Source of the DNA: Owenia fusiformis
Lineage: Eukaryota; Annelida; Polychaeta; Sabellida; Oweniidae
Assembly: GCA_903813345.2 (NCBI GenBank)
Contig: CAIIXF020000002.1
Location: 26,548,455-26,612,454, forward strand
Length of the DNA: 64,000 nt
Direction: 5' to 3'
Of the stretch, positions 48,401 through 58,642 are shown piece after piece. Below the pieces are notes generated by a model that was not told the DNA's origin, did no database searches, and saw only the letters and a program-made list of their open reading frames with translations. A program made the translations under genes and the position numbers. Each line of letters begins with the position of its first letter. Within the stretch, counting starts at the first letter, position 1.

Positions 48401-51400
48401 CTGGATTAGTGAACACCTTTCTCTAGTGAACACCTGTGTAAAATGAACACCCTATTTTCAGCACATACCTTGATTCCAATACAAATTGTCTTTCTGTATT
48501 GAAATCTTTTTTGTGGCTCTATAGATGTTCACTGTACACAGGTTTTACTTTATACAAAACACCTTTATATTTAACTTTAATTAATAAACTGATTATCTAA
48601 TTGCAATTATAAATTGCTATCTATTATTTGCAGGGAACATGTAGCAAAACAATAAGGGAGAATAGTAAGCTATTCAAGGCTTATTACTGTCTGATGTTCT
48701 ATTATTAACTAATTTGATTGATTCAATTGATGGCTTTCTCAATCCATTCCAAATTGAGGACAATGATCATTTATACTGCATATCATCTGGAATGCCAACA
48801 CCCTCTAATTTAGCAGATGATCTCTTAAATGCAGCATCCAAGGGCACACAAGCCTTTAAGCAATTTATTCAAGACCAATTTGTGCAGAAGGGAAAAAGTT
48901 TTCATGACCCCATAAAAGAATGAAACTGAAAACATCTGAATTCAATGCTGGAGTCAAAAAGGTGAAAAGCTCTGGAAACAAACTGATTGAGATTAGAGCT
49001 GAGCGCAATACATTTGGCCAGTTAGTCATGTTATCAGAGCATAATAGTATCAGTCTAAAGTGAATATTGGAATATCCCCCCGAGTCCAATACCCTGGGCT
49101 CTTGGAACACCTGATGGGCTCTTGGTTAAAACAGAAAAGTCAAAATTATTACATGAGCTGGAGACATATAATATTACATGGACCAAAACCAGAAAAAACA
49201 ATTATTATAGTCTATGATGGCAATGCATTGTTCCATATACTTCCTGAGTGACCCAAAACATTTGGATTATTGGCAGAGAGGATCCTTCAGATGCTTCCTA
49301 TAAGAAAGATTCAATTAAAGAACCAGAAAGAATACGCAGGCGTGTCTCCAAAAAGCTAATAATAAAAGGACCTAATACCAGAATTCCTAACAATTGGAAG
49401 GAATTCCTTTTAAATGATGAGAATGAAATGCAGCTGAGTCAGTTGATCCTTGAAGAATGGAAAAAGATAAAAATGCTCCTAAACTCAAAGAAAGACAGAT
49501 TCATGTGGTGAGATCTGTGCAGTGGTAACCAGTGATAGAACTACTGTTACACATAGAGTTGAATCAAGCCTGAAATCTGCCCAAAAAGAGGGAGATACAA
49601 AAATTATAATCCATGCAATTAACATGAAATGAACCTGAAAATACAGAAAAAACTATAGTTGTGAGATCCCCAGATAGCGATGTTTTGTACTTCTTGTGCA
49701 CTTTCCAATCTTATTCAAACTCCATTAATTTTTGACACTGGTAGTGCAGACCACATATGACTTATTAAAGGTGCAACAATTAGTGCAGGGGGGTAATTCA
49801 ACGATCATCGACCTGTGTCAAAATATATTTAAGTTTGGATATTTCATCAAGAGTAACATATATTTTTATTATCTACAAAGAAACCCCCTTGATAAACATT
49901 ATTTCAGCTGATATTCCTCTTGAAACGTGGTGAATCTTAAAAATCTATAAGTGGGACTCCCTTTATAGAAGCTTTGAACTGAATTTACACTTCTAAATTG
50001 AGAGTTTATCCATACATTTTAAGAAAATAGATATGTCAAAGAAGATGCTAAGCCAAATATTGACCTGATAGCTCAGAAAAAAAATTGAATTTTCTCTCTA
50101 CAGTCCCTTGTTGCCCCTTTAATGTAAAGGAAGTAGGAAATGCGCTCAGTTCAGACATTTGTAAATTTGTAATGCTTTACCAGCCTTCCATTAATTCACT
50201 GGATGTGATTCCTTCAGTGCCTTTGTGAGAAGGGAGAAAGTGTCCCCCCCCCCTAAAATTACTTATGAGAATTTCAAAAAGGTTTCGGCACCATTGGAGG
50301 GGTCATAAGTGATCAAACTGCTAAATGTGCTGAGAAGTTTACTTGCCAGATGTATGGAAACAAAAAGTGTTCAAATATAAATGAGCTGAGATATACCTTA
50401 TTCAAGAACAAATTTCAACCAAAATCTGCTCCAAGTGTGATAACAAGCTATGAAGCTAATAAGCCTCCTACCCCGTAAAGATTCATTACAGCAGCATCTG
50501 GCAAGGGCCAGTTATCAAGCACACATATGGAAACTTGCCAACATCCCCTCCCCATCAATTCCGTCCCCTGTGTCACATGGATGGAGGATGAAAGATGGCC
50601 ATTTGGATTTCAATGGGTATCAAATCCAGATAAAATTCTACCCCAGGACCTGGTAGATGTTATCGTATTAGATGATACTTTAGAAGATCAAAATGAAGAG
50701 GAAGTTTACGAAATACAAAGCTTTATGGATCAAATATATTCTGGTGAATAAAAACTACATTTGTGATGACAGAAATTCATACAATGAGTAAAATTAATAT
50801 TATGACTGAGTCGTGAACTGTGTATTAGATAATATTCAACTTCAGATTTTTAATATTCTTATATCTCGAGCCTACATAGAAAAAATATTGTATTATAAAT
50901 AATTCACAGGTATGTACTATATGTATACACTATACACCTAAGTGAAAATATTTTATGGTAATATATTTGATAAAATACATGATATGTACATGTATTCATT
51001 TAATGTGACATCATGCTACTGTTTAAATCGACATGTATTAATGGCCACACCCCTTTTATAAGGGAAAGAGGGGAGAGGTAAATTGACCCATATAGGCAAA
51101 AAACATGTTTGAGTTTGAGTTTTTTCTTTATACTAATGTGTTGGGGACATGTTGGTGCTACTTTTAGGAAAGTTCCATTAATATTAAACTGAGATTGATT
51201 GAGAAATTAAAAAATCAATTCCAATCAATGTCTCTCAACCCCCCTAAATTCAATGATTTTAGGGTGAAAAAATGTTGCTGTTTTTAAATAAAGTTAAAAT
51301 TCTTCAATTTTTTTACATATGCATTTTAAGTATGATTACTCTTAACAGAAACACCAAAAGAAAGAAGCATTGGTTGTTTAGTTTTTGTTTTATAGCTAAA

Positions 51401-54400
51401 TAATAATGTACCCCTAAGAAATCTGAATTTTAGGGTCGAAAATGCAATTTTAACATCTTTCGCACCATTTGCGGCGCATAAGACCAGTAAAATCTGTTGA
51501 GATAGACCTAAATACATAACCTAAGTCACAAGAGAAATTGTCCCGACAACACCCTGATCGAAGTGCCTCAGATCGCTACCTATGTATAGAGACCTTTATT
51601 CCTTATATTTGATACATATTTCTCAAGATTCCATTACTATGTGCGTGTGATATACCCACGGGGGATATACCACTGGATAGACTATTCAACTTATAATAGG
51701 ATGAATTTCATACTTAAGTGGGTTTGGGGTAGATATCACCCGGGAATATATTATCATATCTGAGGAGCGGGTAAGATATACTGTATATGTCCCGCTCTAG
51801 GCCAAATGCGGTCAGATATGATATATCCATCCCGCTCCCGGGAATTTTTTCAAAAGTTTAAAAAAATTTTAAATTTAAATTTCAGAAGTTTAAATTTTTT
51901 CAAAAAGTTTAAATGTTACAATTCTATTGTATTGAACTGACGGAATATTATGAAAATGTTAAATATAAATTGTGCTTTTACAGTATAGGCCTATCTTGTC
52001 ATTTGAAAAAGGTGCATGTGGTAAAGGTTATATCTACCCCAAACCCACTCAAGTATGAGATACACCAGTTATGTACGGTCGGTTTGCGGTCCCGAGGGAG
52101 ATACACATATTTCCCGCGGGATAAACACTGTATCCAAAACCTCCCAGTACATAACCCTTATATATCATCTAATCAAATCAGTTGCAGGGATATTAAGGAC
52201 TGTATACCGGGGGATCCGATTTCAAATCCTGTTCCACTTATGGTCAGAGCAATTTGTGGCAATACAACATAATGGCCATTATAAGAAACATCTTATTTGA
52301 AGAATGCACGCGAAGAATGCGCGCGATTAATTATATACGAGCATTGTGCCAGTTACAAAACAAAAAAAAGTGTGACTGATTCGTAACGAAATGACATGCA
52401 TCGTTGTTCTGCATGCATCATATGAAAGCATATTATCCACTTTCTATCTGTTATAGACGTGTTATGTTTACAAGTTAATCAAATCCTCCAACACAGACAA
52501 TTTATCAATATTGTTTATTAAACATGATATCAAAATACCATGGTACATGTATATCAAGCCCGTAGTCAGGTCTTGTCAAGGAGAGAATCACATTTTGTAC
52601 AACTCCAGGTGATGCACTATTGGCAAATTATACGGAAATCAGTTGCAAGAGCACATTTCAAAAACTACAGAATAATAGCTACAAGAAAGTAGCAAGCATG
52701 TACGAAAACTTACGTCGGGTCCGATATCTTCCTGCTCCTACTCTGAGCTGGCTCCTCCTGGGTCCCTGGGTCCTGCCCGCCCATCGCAAATCGCTCAAGG
52801 AAAGAGTCGGGACGCTGGATCGTTTCGCTCGGTCTTTTTCCACCAGCCCATGACCGAATAAACTAGAATACATAACTTTGAAACATTATCTGATAGTTTG
52901 CAAAAATGTCAGAGACGTGAATGCGTAAATACGCATGAACACCTGAATGCGTAATACATGCGTACTTGTCAGAGGACATCGACGGTGCTTTTTAAATTCA
53001 AGTGTTCATAAAATGCTACCAATCAAAATGCTAATCGGTCGGCATTGTTAAAAGGCATGGGGAATACATATACGATGAACCACACAGTTTTTCTCGACGC
53101 CATGTACTCAATCCCTTCCCATTTCAACATTTATCGAATCGAATGTGATTTTCGTAAATGTACTAAACCCATGTCTGGTGGCATTTCTAGACTAAAAAGT
53201 AAACTTAGAAATATATGTACAAAGTACATACATTTACAGAATATGATTTGGATAGCAAATGTCAATACTAAGTTATGAACCTTATGAAGGTGCAGATCAT
53301 GCGTTCAATTCAATTTATCTTCTGGATCCCAGTTCCTTTAGAGTAACAGAAGGCCTCCTTAATATGCGATTAGCATTCTGATTTGTTGCCAAATCACATG
53401 CTCTTTGGATTCAAACGAGTTTTCCTATTTCCTTTGGCCATAACAGATTAATCTAGTGCTTGAATGATATATGAAGCGCAATGAGGGCGCAACGTGCAAT
53501 GGTCCTTTTTCCATGTAGCTTTGAAATCTCGTTTAAGCCTCGTTTTAATGAGATTTTAGGAGATCTGCATTTTTAACCATTAAAGACTAAAATTTTCTTC
53601 CATTTGATGGCATATTTGAATTCTCTGTGTAATTTTCTATCAAAACAACTTTGATTTCCACTGTTATTTACCTTTATTCAAATTCTAATGATTTTTTTAG
53701 TTGTTTAAAAAATGGTCGGGCTAAATCCCGATTGACACAAAGCTGAAAAACCTTTAAAAGTTCATTTAATCTTACAAGGATCACAATTTTAATGTGAAAT
53801 TACAATTCACATGTCAATAAAATCATATAGTTACATTACAATGGTGTAACTTCTTAAATTAAGAAATGAAGTGACTCTGGCAATACATTTACATGCATTC
53901 TTGCCCTACCATGGCCCTACAAATACCCATGATGCCATCTATTTTCCATCTATGGAAAAAGTCAATTGGTTTATCCCCCAATGATCGAGGAACCAACGAT
54001 CCAGGTAATAAGTTCTGTTATGGATAAAGTATGAATATTGGGGTTTTCATAAATAACAAGGCTAGGTCTATCCCTGAGGAGGATTGTTTCTAGATAGTTT
54101 CCTTAAATTCTAAAATATAGTTTTTTGATCGAATTTCTGTCAAAACCAAAATGTTAAACCACGCGGCAATACATGTATGTTATTAAGATATATACTGATG
54201 AGGGATGTATACTGACCGCAAATCATCCATTAAATATCGAGATATCAAGGGGGAAAATCTAGGAAAATCTCACTTCAACACAAAACAGTGAACTCGGAGT
54301 GGCATTCTCCATAAATGGGCAAAAAAGCGGAGTTACACCCGACAATCCAGGAATTGACACTTTCCTTAAATGGCCAGAAAGGCGAAGTTATATGATGACT

Positions 54401-57400
54401 GGCAGTTTCTATAAGAAAGGCCTTTCTTTGAGAGAAGACACTTGAATCTAGGCTTTTGCTCGGTCACATCCGGGCAACTTGCGAAACCTCGTCTCAGAAG
54501 TTTCCAATTCGAAATGACATTGCATATTAATTCTCAAGTCTCGGAACATATATTTATATATACGTCAGATAGCCGAGGGCAACTGGCGGTTCCAGAGGGG
54601 CCTTGGATGGGCCCAGAAAAAATGTTTGTGGTGCCTCAGTAAATGGCCCTTTTTGGTCCCTATAGACATTTTTCCTGACTTGAAATGTGCCCCCTCCCCC
54701 TCTTGCTAGCTTCTAGACCCAGTGGAGGGCTGTTGCTCAAGGCTATTATTTATCCTAAAACCCCATGGACTCCTGTGAAAGGTAAATGGTCCACGATCCG
54801 ATGTGGACATCTTGATTTTTTTGTATTGACTATTCAAGCAGGGGTCAGTGGTTTGATACGTTTAAGTGAATGAGAGGATATATTTAGTTCAGCTTCATTG
54901 CACTGCATGTAACAGGCCGGGTACAATTTAGAATTTGATTTCTGTTTACGATTCAACTGCCCGACTTGGCCCAAATTATAACTGCATACTGACAGTGCAA
55001 GTATTACAAAGGGCTAGAATGCCTCGTGTTAAGTTTGTAGGTATACAGAAGGCTATATATAACAGCATAAAACCTTAAATATATTGACGAATTGAATAAA
55101 AGAGCAGTCAATGTTTGAACCATGACTCTCTCGCAATAGCCATATCGAAATGAAAAGTAATCTTGGAGAATAGCAATGAATCATTCAGGATGACATTGAA
55201 TCTCCTTAGCGTTCTTTTGAAGTCAATAATGAAACTATTGGGGAAGCATTGTATTTTGAGATTCAAATATTGTTTTGATCAACAGTTACAGTGATAGCGA
55301 ATCGCCGTTCTCTTAAGGTGACAGGGAATCGTGAAAAGTGCAATTACGATGGGAGTTACACTCTTACATCTGAAAGTGATGAGCGTAAGTACTAGGGAAG
55401 TTAAGCTACACGTTTTTAAGGGAATCTGTACGTGATAGTGTTACATTATGACCCTCGGGGACTCCGTTCACTTGTTTTTTCCCATGGACCTAATTGGAAC
55501 AATTTCCCTTATACCGTCGTCCATGCAATTAAATACCTCTAGGAGAGAACTAATCCAAAGATGACCATAGTTCCACACGTTCACGTAAAGAACTCTTAAT
55601 AAGGAGGTTAGTTACACGTTTTAAAGAGAACTTGTACGCGAGCGTGTCATATCTCGAACCCCGGGGATAACTGTCCCGCTCTCAATTCACTTTTCCAGGG
55701 ACCTAACTACAATTGTTTTCCGTATACCTTACTACTCAATCGGCTTAGGAAACACTAAAAATGGAGGAACTTATCCATCAGGGACCATAATTCTACACGT
55801 TCGAGTACAAGTTTTTTTTTCAAAAACGTGTATCTAAACCTCCATATATTAACGCAGCGCTTAACCTCCCCATGGTCCGACGTCAGATTGCATTATAGCT
55901 ACTATACATATACGACGCTTTATGTGATATATTTTCGTTCGGTAGCACAATCCAAACCCAATAAATGTTTTAGCTTGTCAGTTGCAGAAATTGATATCCA
56001 ACTAATGGAAAAATGATATGCTCTACAGAATAAACATAGTATTTACACATAATAGGATATTGTTACATGTCAGCATGGTGTGACTTGTTAACGAGGTGTC
56101 AATGACTGCATTGTTAACGTGCTATTTACCTGTTTCGCGAAAAATGTTATTGCTGACAATGATTACTTTCCAAACACTAAATATCAAAATAATTGGTTTA
56201 GACGAGTTACGGTCATTATATCCCATGATTGTACCAACGTGTTAGTGCAACGATAACAAGCAATACCATTATTTATATATCCTTGTCATACAGGGTGGGC
56301 AGGCATTTTGAACAGGCAAAACAAATTAAGCGTAGCAGTTTGGCACACCCTGTAATTCTTTGTGTTGTTATTTCACGCATGTGGAATGTCTGTGAATCTG
56401 TTTACCGAATTCTACACTTATCGATAAAGACATGAGTTTATAAGACGCTTTATGTACAATCATTGAAACAAATGTCTACCTCGTATTACCAATTAATAAT
56501 CATTGGTTAAAAAAAAATTCTATATACAATTTTGGAGATTAAAATCAACCTCATGTTACCAATTAATATAACGAGATCATGTGCTTTTGAATGATATCAC
56601 TTCATCAACTACAGTATTTGATGTCAATATCAACAATAGTGATTAGATAGTATTTTAAATCATATGTTATAACATGCTATAAATGTATCATGATATCAAT
56701 GGACTTTACTAAAATGCACATGTACATCTAGTGACCATTTCTAGCTTGTTATCAATTGAAAAATCGTCGCTCACTCACAAAACGACATTATCTGACCATT
56801 TTCCTAGTAGAAATCGGGCTGCTTCCTGTGCTGAGAAATATGTCAGGAAATATGTGAAATGTATGCCAGGGCATTAATGAAAAGGCATGTCAGGGCATTT
56901 ATGAAAAGGCATGTCAGGGTATTTATGAAAAGGCATGTCAGGGCATTTATGAAAAGGTATGTCAGGGCATTTATGAAAAGGCATGTCAGTGCATTTGTGA
57001 GAAGGCATGACAGGGCATTTATGAAAAGGCATGTTGGGGCATTTGTGAAAAGGCATGTCAGGGCATTTGTGAAAGGTATGACAGTGCATTTGTGAAAGGC
57101 ATGTTAGTGCATTTGTGAAAGGCATGTTAGTGCATTTGTGAAAAGGCATTTAAAAGCATTTGTGAAAAGGTAAGTAAGGGCATTTGTAAAAGGCATGTAG
57201 GGGCATTTGTGAAAAGGTAAGTAAGGGCATTTGTGAAAAGGTAAGTAAGGGCATTTGTGAAAAGGTAATTAAGGGCATTTGTGAAAAGGTATGTAAGGGC
57301 ATTTGTGAAAAGGCATGTCAGGGCATTTGTGAAAAGGCATGTACGGGCATTTGTTAAAAAGGCATGTCAGGGCATTTGTGAAAAAGTAAGTAAAGGCATT

Positions 57401-58642
57401 TGTGAAAAGGTAAGTAGGGGCATTTGTGAAAAGGTATGTAGGGCATTTGTGAAAAGGTATGTAAGGGCATTTATGAAAAGGTACGTCAGGGCATTTGTGA
57501 AAAGGTAAATAAGGGCATTTGTGAAAAAGTAAGTAAGGGCATTTGTGAAAAGGTATGTAAGGGCATTTGTGAAAAGGCATGTCAGGGCATTTGTGAAATG
57601 GTACGTCAGGGCATTTTTGGTGGTTGGTAATTTGATATCAAAGAGGCAAGGGGCATTTGAGATAAACAGCCATGGTAGATAATGAGAAATCAGGGTTGGT
57701 AGAAGTCGGGCTTTTTGGAATATGTGATTAGGGATGTGCCACTAGGGATGTGGCCCTGGAAATGAAGGATGGTTGGAACTAGCAATTTCTACTAGGATAA
57801 TGGTTTATTATTTAGAACCGTCGAGAAGATGCAAGAAAGACACCTAAATCATACACTAGATTTCAAACACGCCCTCACCGTAAAATATGATAAAGAACTA
57901 AAGTCATTTGGGGTCATTTTTGAGGTTTTACAAGTTCAGGAGACAAGTTTGCATAAGTCTACCATAAGCAATCTTAATTTTCAAATTCACCATTGCACTA
58001 TTCAACAATTTGACTAAAAATATTACTTCAGATGACTCAAATGAACACTTTTCAGAGAAATGGCGTGTTATCATTGCAAAAAAATGACATCCATACCCAT
58101 ATATGTACCAGCTTGAGAACTCGTCATGATCAAAATTGTGTTGGGACTACACTCATTTTTTTTAATTATATTTTTTTTATTCAGCGGAAGTGACGTATTA
58201 GGGCATTTTGGCCTAAATTTGATTTTTGAATATTCTTGTTTGGGCTTTTTTTAGATTGGGAATTAAGATTTGAAACCATGACCCCATGTGAGACTTTAGT
58301 ATGTGTGTAGGCATGTTTAAAATCTACTAAAGGTTTAGAAGCTCTTACTTGCATCGTTCTGACCAATTTCCCAAAGGTTGTGACATTAAATTGTTCATCC
58401 GCCTCAGCTGTTTGTTCCACGCGGATGATTTCTGAGCATGCGCCATCGCTACTTCCGGCAATGGAGAGAGCACGTGACATCCGGGAAGCAGGGTTGATGT
58501 GTCCGTTTTCCCGCATATCGAGTGCTGAAATGGAGCGTAAACCAGAAGTTGTCGGTAGAAGTCCATTGTCAGGGGACGGTGGTCTTAATGTCAGCTCTGT
58601 GTTAACTTTAACTGGTGGTGAATTTACTCTCGGGGAAGTCAT
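41090..58642 (-). CDS. CNGA: cyclic-nucleotide-gated cation channel, alpha subunit (whole gene, 5 coding exons)
   Basis: Join on the - strand: 58642-58349, 52862-52714, 44557-44431, 44237-44153, 42498-41090. The total is 2064 nt, 687 residues plus stop, and every intron has GT..AG ends with matching phase. Seen: a Ser/Pro-rich cytosolic N-terminus (1-148); S1 at about 164-184, S2 195-214, S3 241-261, S4 268-289, S5 294-318; a pore helix and TTIGETPQP filter with Glu362; S6 at 368-398; a C-linker; a cyclic-nucleotide-binding domain (about 472-597) with FGE 541-543 and RRT 557-559; and a C-terminal coiled coil (about 622-666). The Glu in the filter and the FGE/RRT set match vertebrate CNGA channels, not the GYG filter of HCN channels. 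Such channels are tetramers in the plasma membrane of sensory cells and pass Na+ and Ca2+ when cGMP or cAMP binds. The length is close to the family norm (about 690). Confidence 0.95.
44153..44237 (-). CDS. CNGA: CNGA coding exon 4: S2
   Basis: An 85-bp exon between a TTTGCAG acceptor and a GTAACA donor. It encodes [20 protein letters not shown], then DMVVQLRT, plus one base of Gly219. The DYxSDxxYxxD pattern is typical of CNG S2. It begins in phase 0 after exon 3. Confidence 0.93.
44431..44557 (-). CDS. CNGA: CNGA coding exon 3: pre-S1 and S1
   Basis: A 127-bp exon after TTGTAG and before GTAAAAAA. The first base completes Thr148; 42 codons follow, including [20 protein letters not shown] and ARSVFKELQ, the S1 helix. 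The YYRWL..MYN pattern is characteristic of CNG channels. Confidence 0.93.
45500..46977. mobile_element. mariner-like element, 1.48 kb, transposase not readable
   Basis: TACAGAGTGGGCCAAAAG at the left is mirrored by CTTTGGCTCACCCTGTA at the right, with further matching inward (GGTTACACAAATAAA against TTTGTTTGGATTACC). The length fits a full Tc1/mariner-type element, but no transposase motif survives. A partial relative lies at 26467. A near-perfect foldback is inserted at 46334-46492. Confidence 0.6.
46334..46492. repeat. near-perfect foldback, 64-bp arms
   Basis: GGAATAAATAATGATAGGCC opens the left arm, which continues CATTCAATATGGTGAAATTC and on to AGAATGTT. The right arm is its inverse complement through position 46492, with only about two changes. 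The loop is about 30 bp. High arm identity suggests recent origin or ongoing gene conversion. Confidence 0.9.
47847..48336. repeat. nested dispersed repeat with GTCACC / GGTGAC ends
   Basis: It opens with TTATGTCACCAACAAAAAGT then GGTGACATATTG and closes with TAGGTGGTGACATTTTGTC. The inside is a series of TTGACCTTCAATGACCTTTT-like words at intervals of roughly 60-110 bp. No coding capacity. Confidence 0.55.
48690..50751 (+). pseudogene. broken gene of an uncharacterised transposon-borne protein family
   Basis: Fragments in all three + frames keep the order of a protein family that I recognise from many repeated, uncharacterised animal genes. A first block at about 48720-48923 ([14 protein letters not shown], then SFHDPIKE). 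A second at 48920-49063 in another frame ([20 protein letters not shown]). A third at 49248-49511 ([32 protein letters not shown]). A fourth near 49665 ([12 protein letters not shown]). A fifth at 50477-50656 ([32 protein letters not shown]). An acidic tail ends at 50751. Stops and frameshifts separate all of them, so no protein can be made. In the relatives I recall, a Cys-rich CXC-like module lies near the C-terminus; it is not visible here. Its place between long TIRs suggests it is the element's own gene. Confidence 0.65.
51703..52062. repeat. foldback with 33-bp arms and CCCGCTC sub-hairpins
   Basis: ATTTCATACTTAAGTGGGTT (51706) is inverted at about 52029-52062 (AACCCACTCAAGTATGAGAT). 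Inside, GAGCGGGTAAGATATA and TATATGTCCCGCTC pair, followed by another CCCGCTCCCGGGA. It abuts hairpin H5 and shares the GCGGGAGATAT motif seen near H1, H2 and H4. Confidence 0.65.
52068..52155. repeat. hairpin H5, one inner arm deleted
   Basis: It keeps the outer GTTATGTACGGTCGG and CCTCCCAGTACATAAC ends of the H2 orientation and the GGTCCCGAGGGAGATACACA and TTTCCCGCGGGATAAA steps. The arm between GGTCGGTTT and the tip is missing, so it can no longer fold fully. Confidence 0.65.
52714..52862 (-). CDS. CNGA: CNGA coding exon 2: cytosolic N-terminal segment
   Basis: A 149-bp exon between a TATTCTAG acceptor and a GTAAGTTT donor. Joined in phase 0 to exon 1 it reads [20 protein letters not shown], then FLERFAMGG, ending two bases into Thr148, exactly the phase exon 3 needs. 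The longer open frame in this stretch (R/S-rich) is another frame and does not join either neighbour. [15 protein letters not shown] looks like a conserved cytosolic motif, though I cannot name its function. Confidence 0.85.
55395..55830. repeat. degenerate tandem repeat, period about 210 bp, two copies
   Basis: AAGTTAAGCTACACGTTTTT..TGTACGTGATAGTGT recurs about 210 bp on as GGTTAGTTACACGTTTTAAA..TGTACGCGAGCGTGT, followed in both by a (C/T)(C/G)GGGGA block and a GGACCTAA block. Divergence is high. Confidence 0.4.
56289..56354. mobile_element. very short TACAGGGTG-ended TIR pair
   Basis: TACAGGGTGGGC and GGCACACCCTGTA lie 66 bp apart overall. The ends match the mariner-type elements elsewhere in the window, so this may be an internally deleted remnant. 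The short length makes a chance pair possible. Confidence 0.35.
56858..57612. repeat. 24-bp minisatellite, about 31 copies
   Basis: The unit is GGCATGTCAGGGCATTTGTG followed by AAAA, with single-base variants (GTAAGTAAGG, GTATGTAAGG, TTATG) and a few length changes. Because 24 bp is eight codons, frames stay open on both strands, reading KRHVRAF(M/V) on + and MPFHKCPD on -. These are by-products of the repeat. Confidence 0.95.
58349..58642 (-). CDS. CNGA: CNGA coding exon 1 (start codon and Ser/Pro-rich N-terminus)
   Basis: 98 codons ending FGKLVRTMQ before a GTAAGA donor, in phase 0. The ATG at 58642 is preceded by an in-frame TAG 18 bp upstream (TAG AAA GGA AGC ACT GGG ATG), so it is the first usable start. 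A CTTTCAG at about 58690 suggests that this exon begins with a short 5' UTR after an upstream non-coding exon. The encoded segment (SPRVNSPP.., [11 protein letters not shown]) is low in hydrophobics and not conserved in known families, as is usual for CNGA N-termini. Confidence 0.8.

Larger units (their letters stand above)
46989..51582. mobile_element. DNA transposon with ~540-bp terminal inverted repeats (4.6 kb)
   Basis: TAGGTAGCGATCTGAGGCAC opens the element and GTGCCTCAGATCGCTACCTA closes it. Complementarity is very high from 46989 to about 47530 and from about 51040 to 51582, including the shared mirror-image reading frames at 47054-47245 and 51326-51517. TA at the very ends may be part of the TIR or a TA target duplication. 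Between the TIRs lie a nested repeat (47847-48336) and the broken gene at 48690-50751. I could not assign it to a named superfamily. Confidence 0.85.
44558..52713 (-). other. CNGA intron 2, filled by two transposons and hairpins
   Basis: An 8.2-kb intron. About 6 kb of it is the mariner-like element (45500-46977) and the long-TIR element (46989-51582), which lie 11 bp apart. The rest holds a foldback at 51703-52062 and the truncated hairpin H5. Confidence 0.8.
52863..58348 (-). other. CNGA intron 1
   Basis: A 5.5-kb intron. It holds a degenerate tandem repeat near 55.4-55.8 kb, a tiny TACAGGGT-ended hairpin near 56.3 kb and a 24-bp minisatellite at 56.86-57.6 kb. The remainder (52863-55394, and 57613-58348) shows no gene. 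Confidence 0.75.

Noticed and set aside
47054-51517. Two nearly identical 63-residue frames (47054-47245 and 51326-51517)
   Set aside because: They are the two inverted repeats of the same transposon read on opposite strands, not a gene pair.
52679-52873. R/S-rich frame on the - strand as the CNGA exon
   Set aside because: Its phase does not join exon 1 or exon 3; the frame one base away does and gives a more protein-like sequence.
55653-55663. CTCGAACCCCG word as a tRNA B box on the - strand
   Set aside because: The surrounding sequence does not fold as a tRNA and is part of a degenerate repeat.
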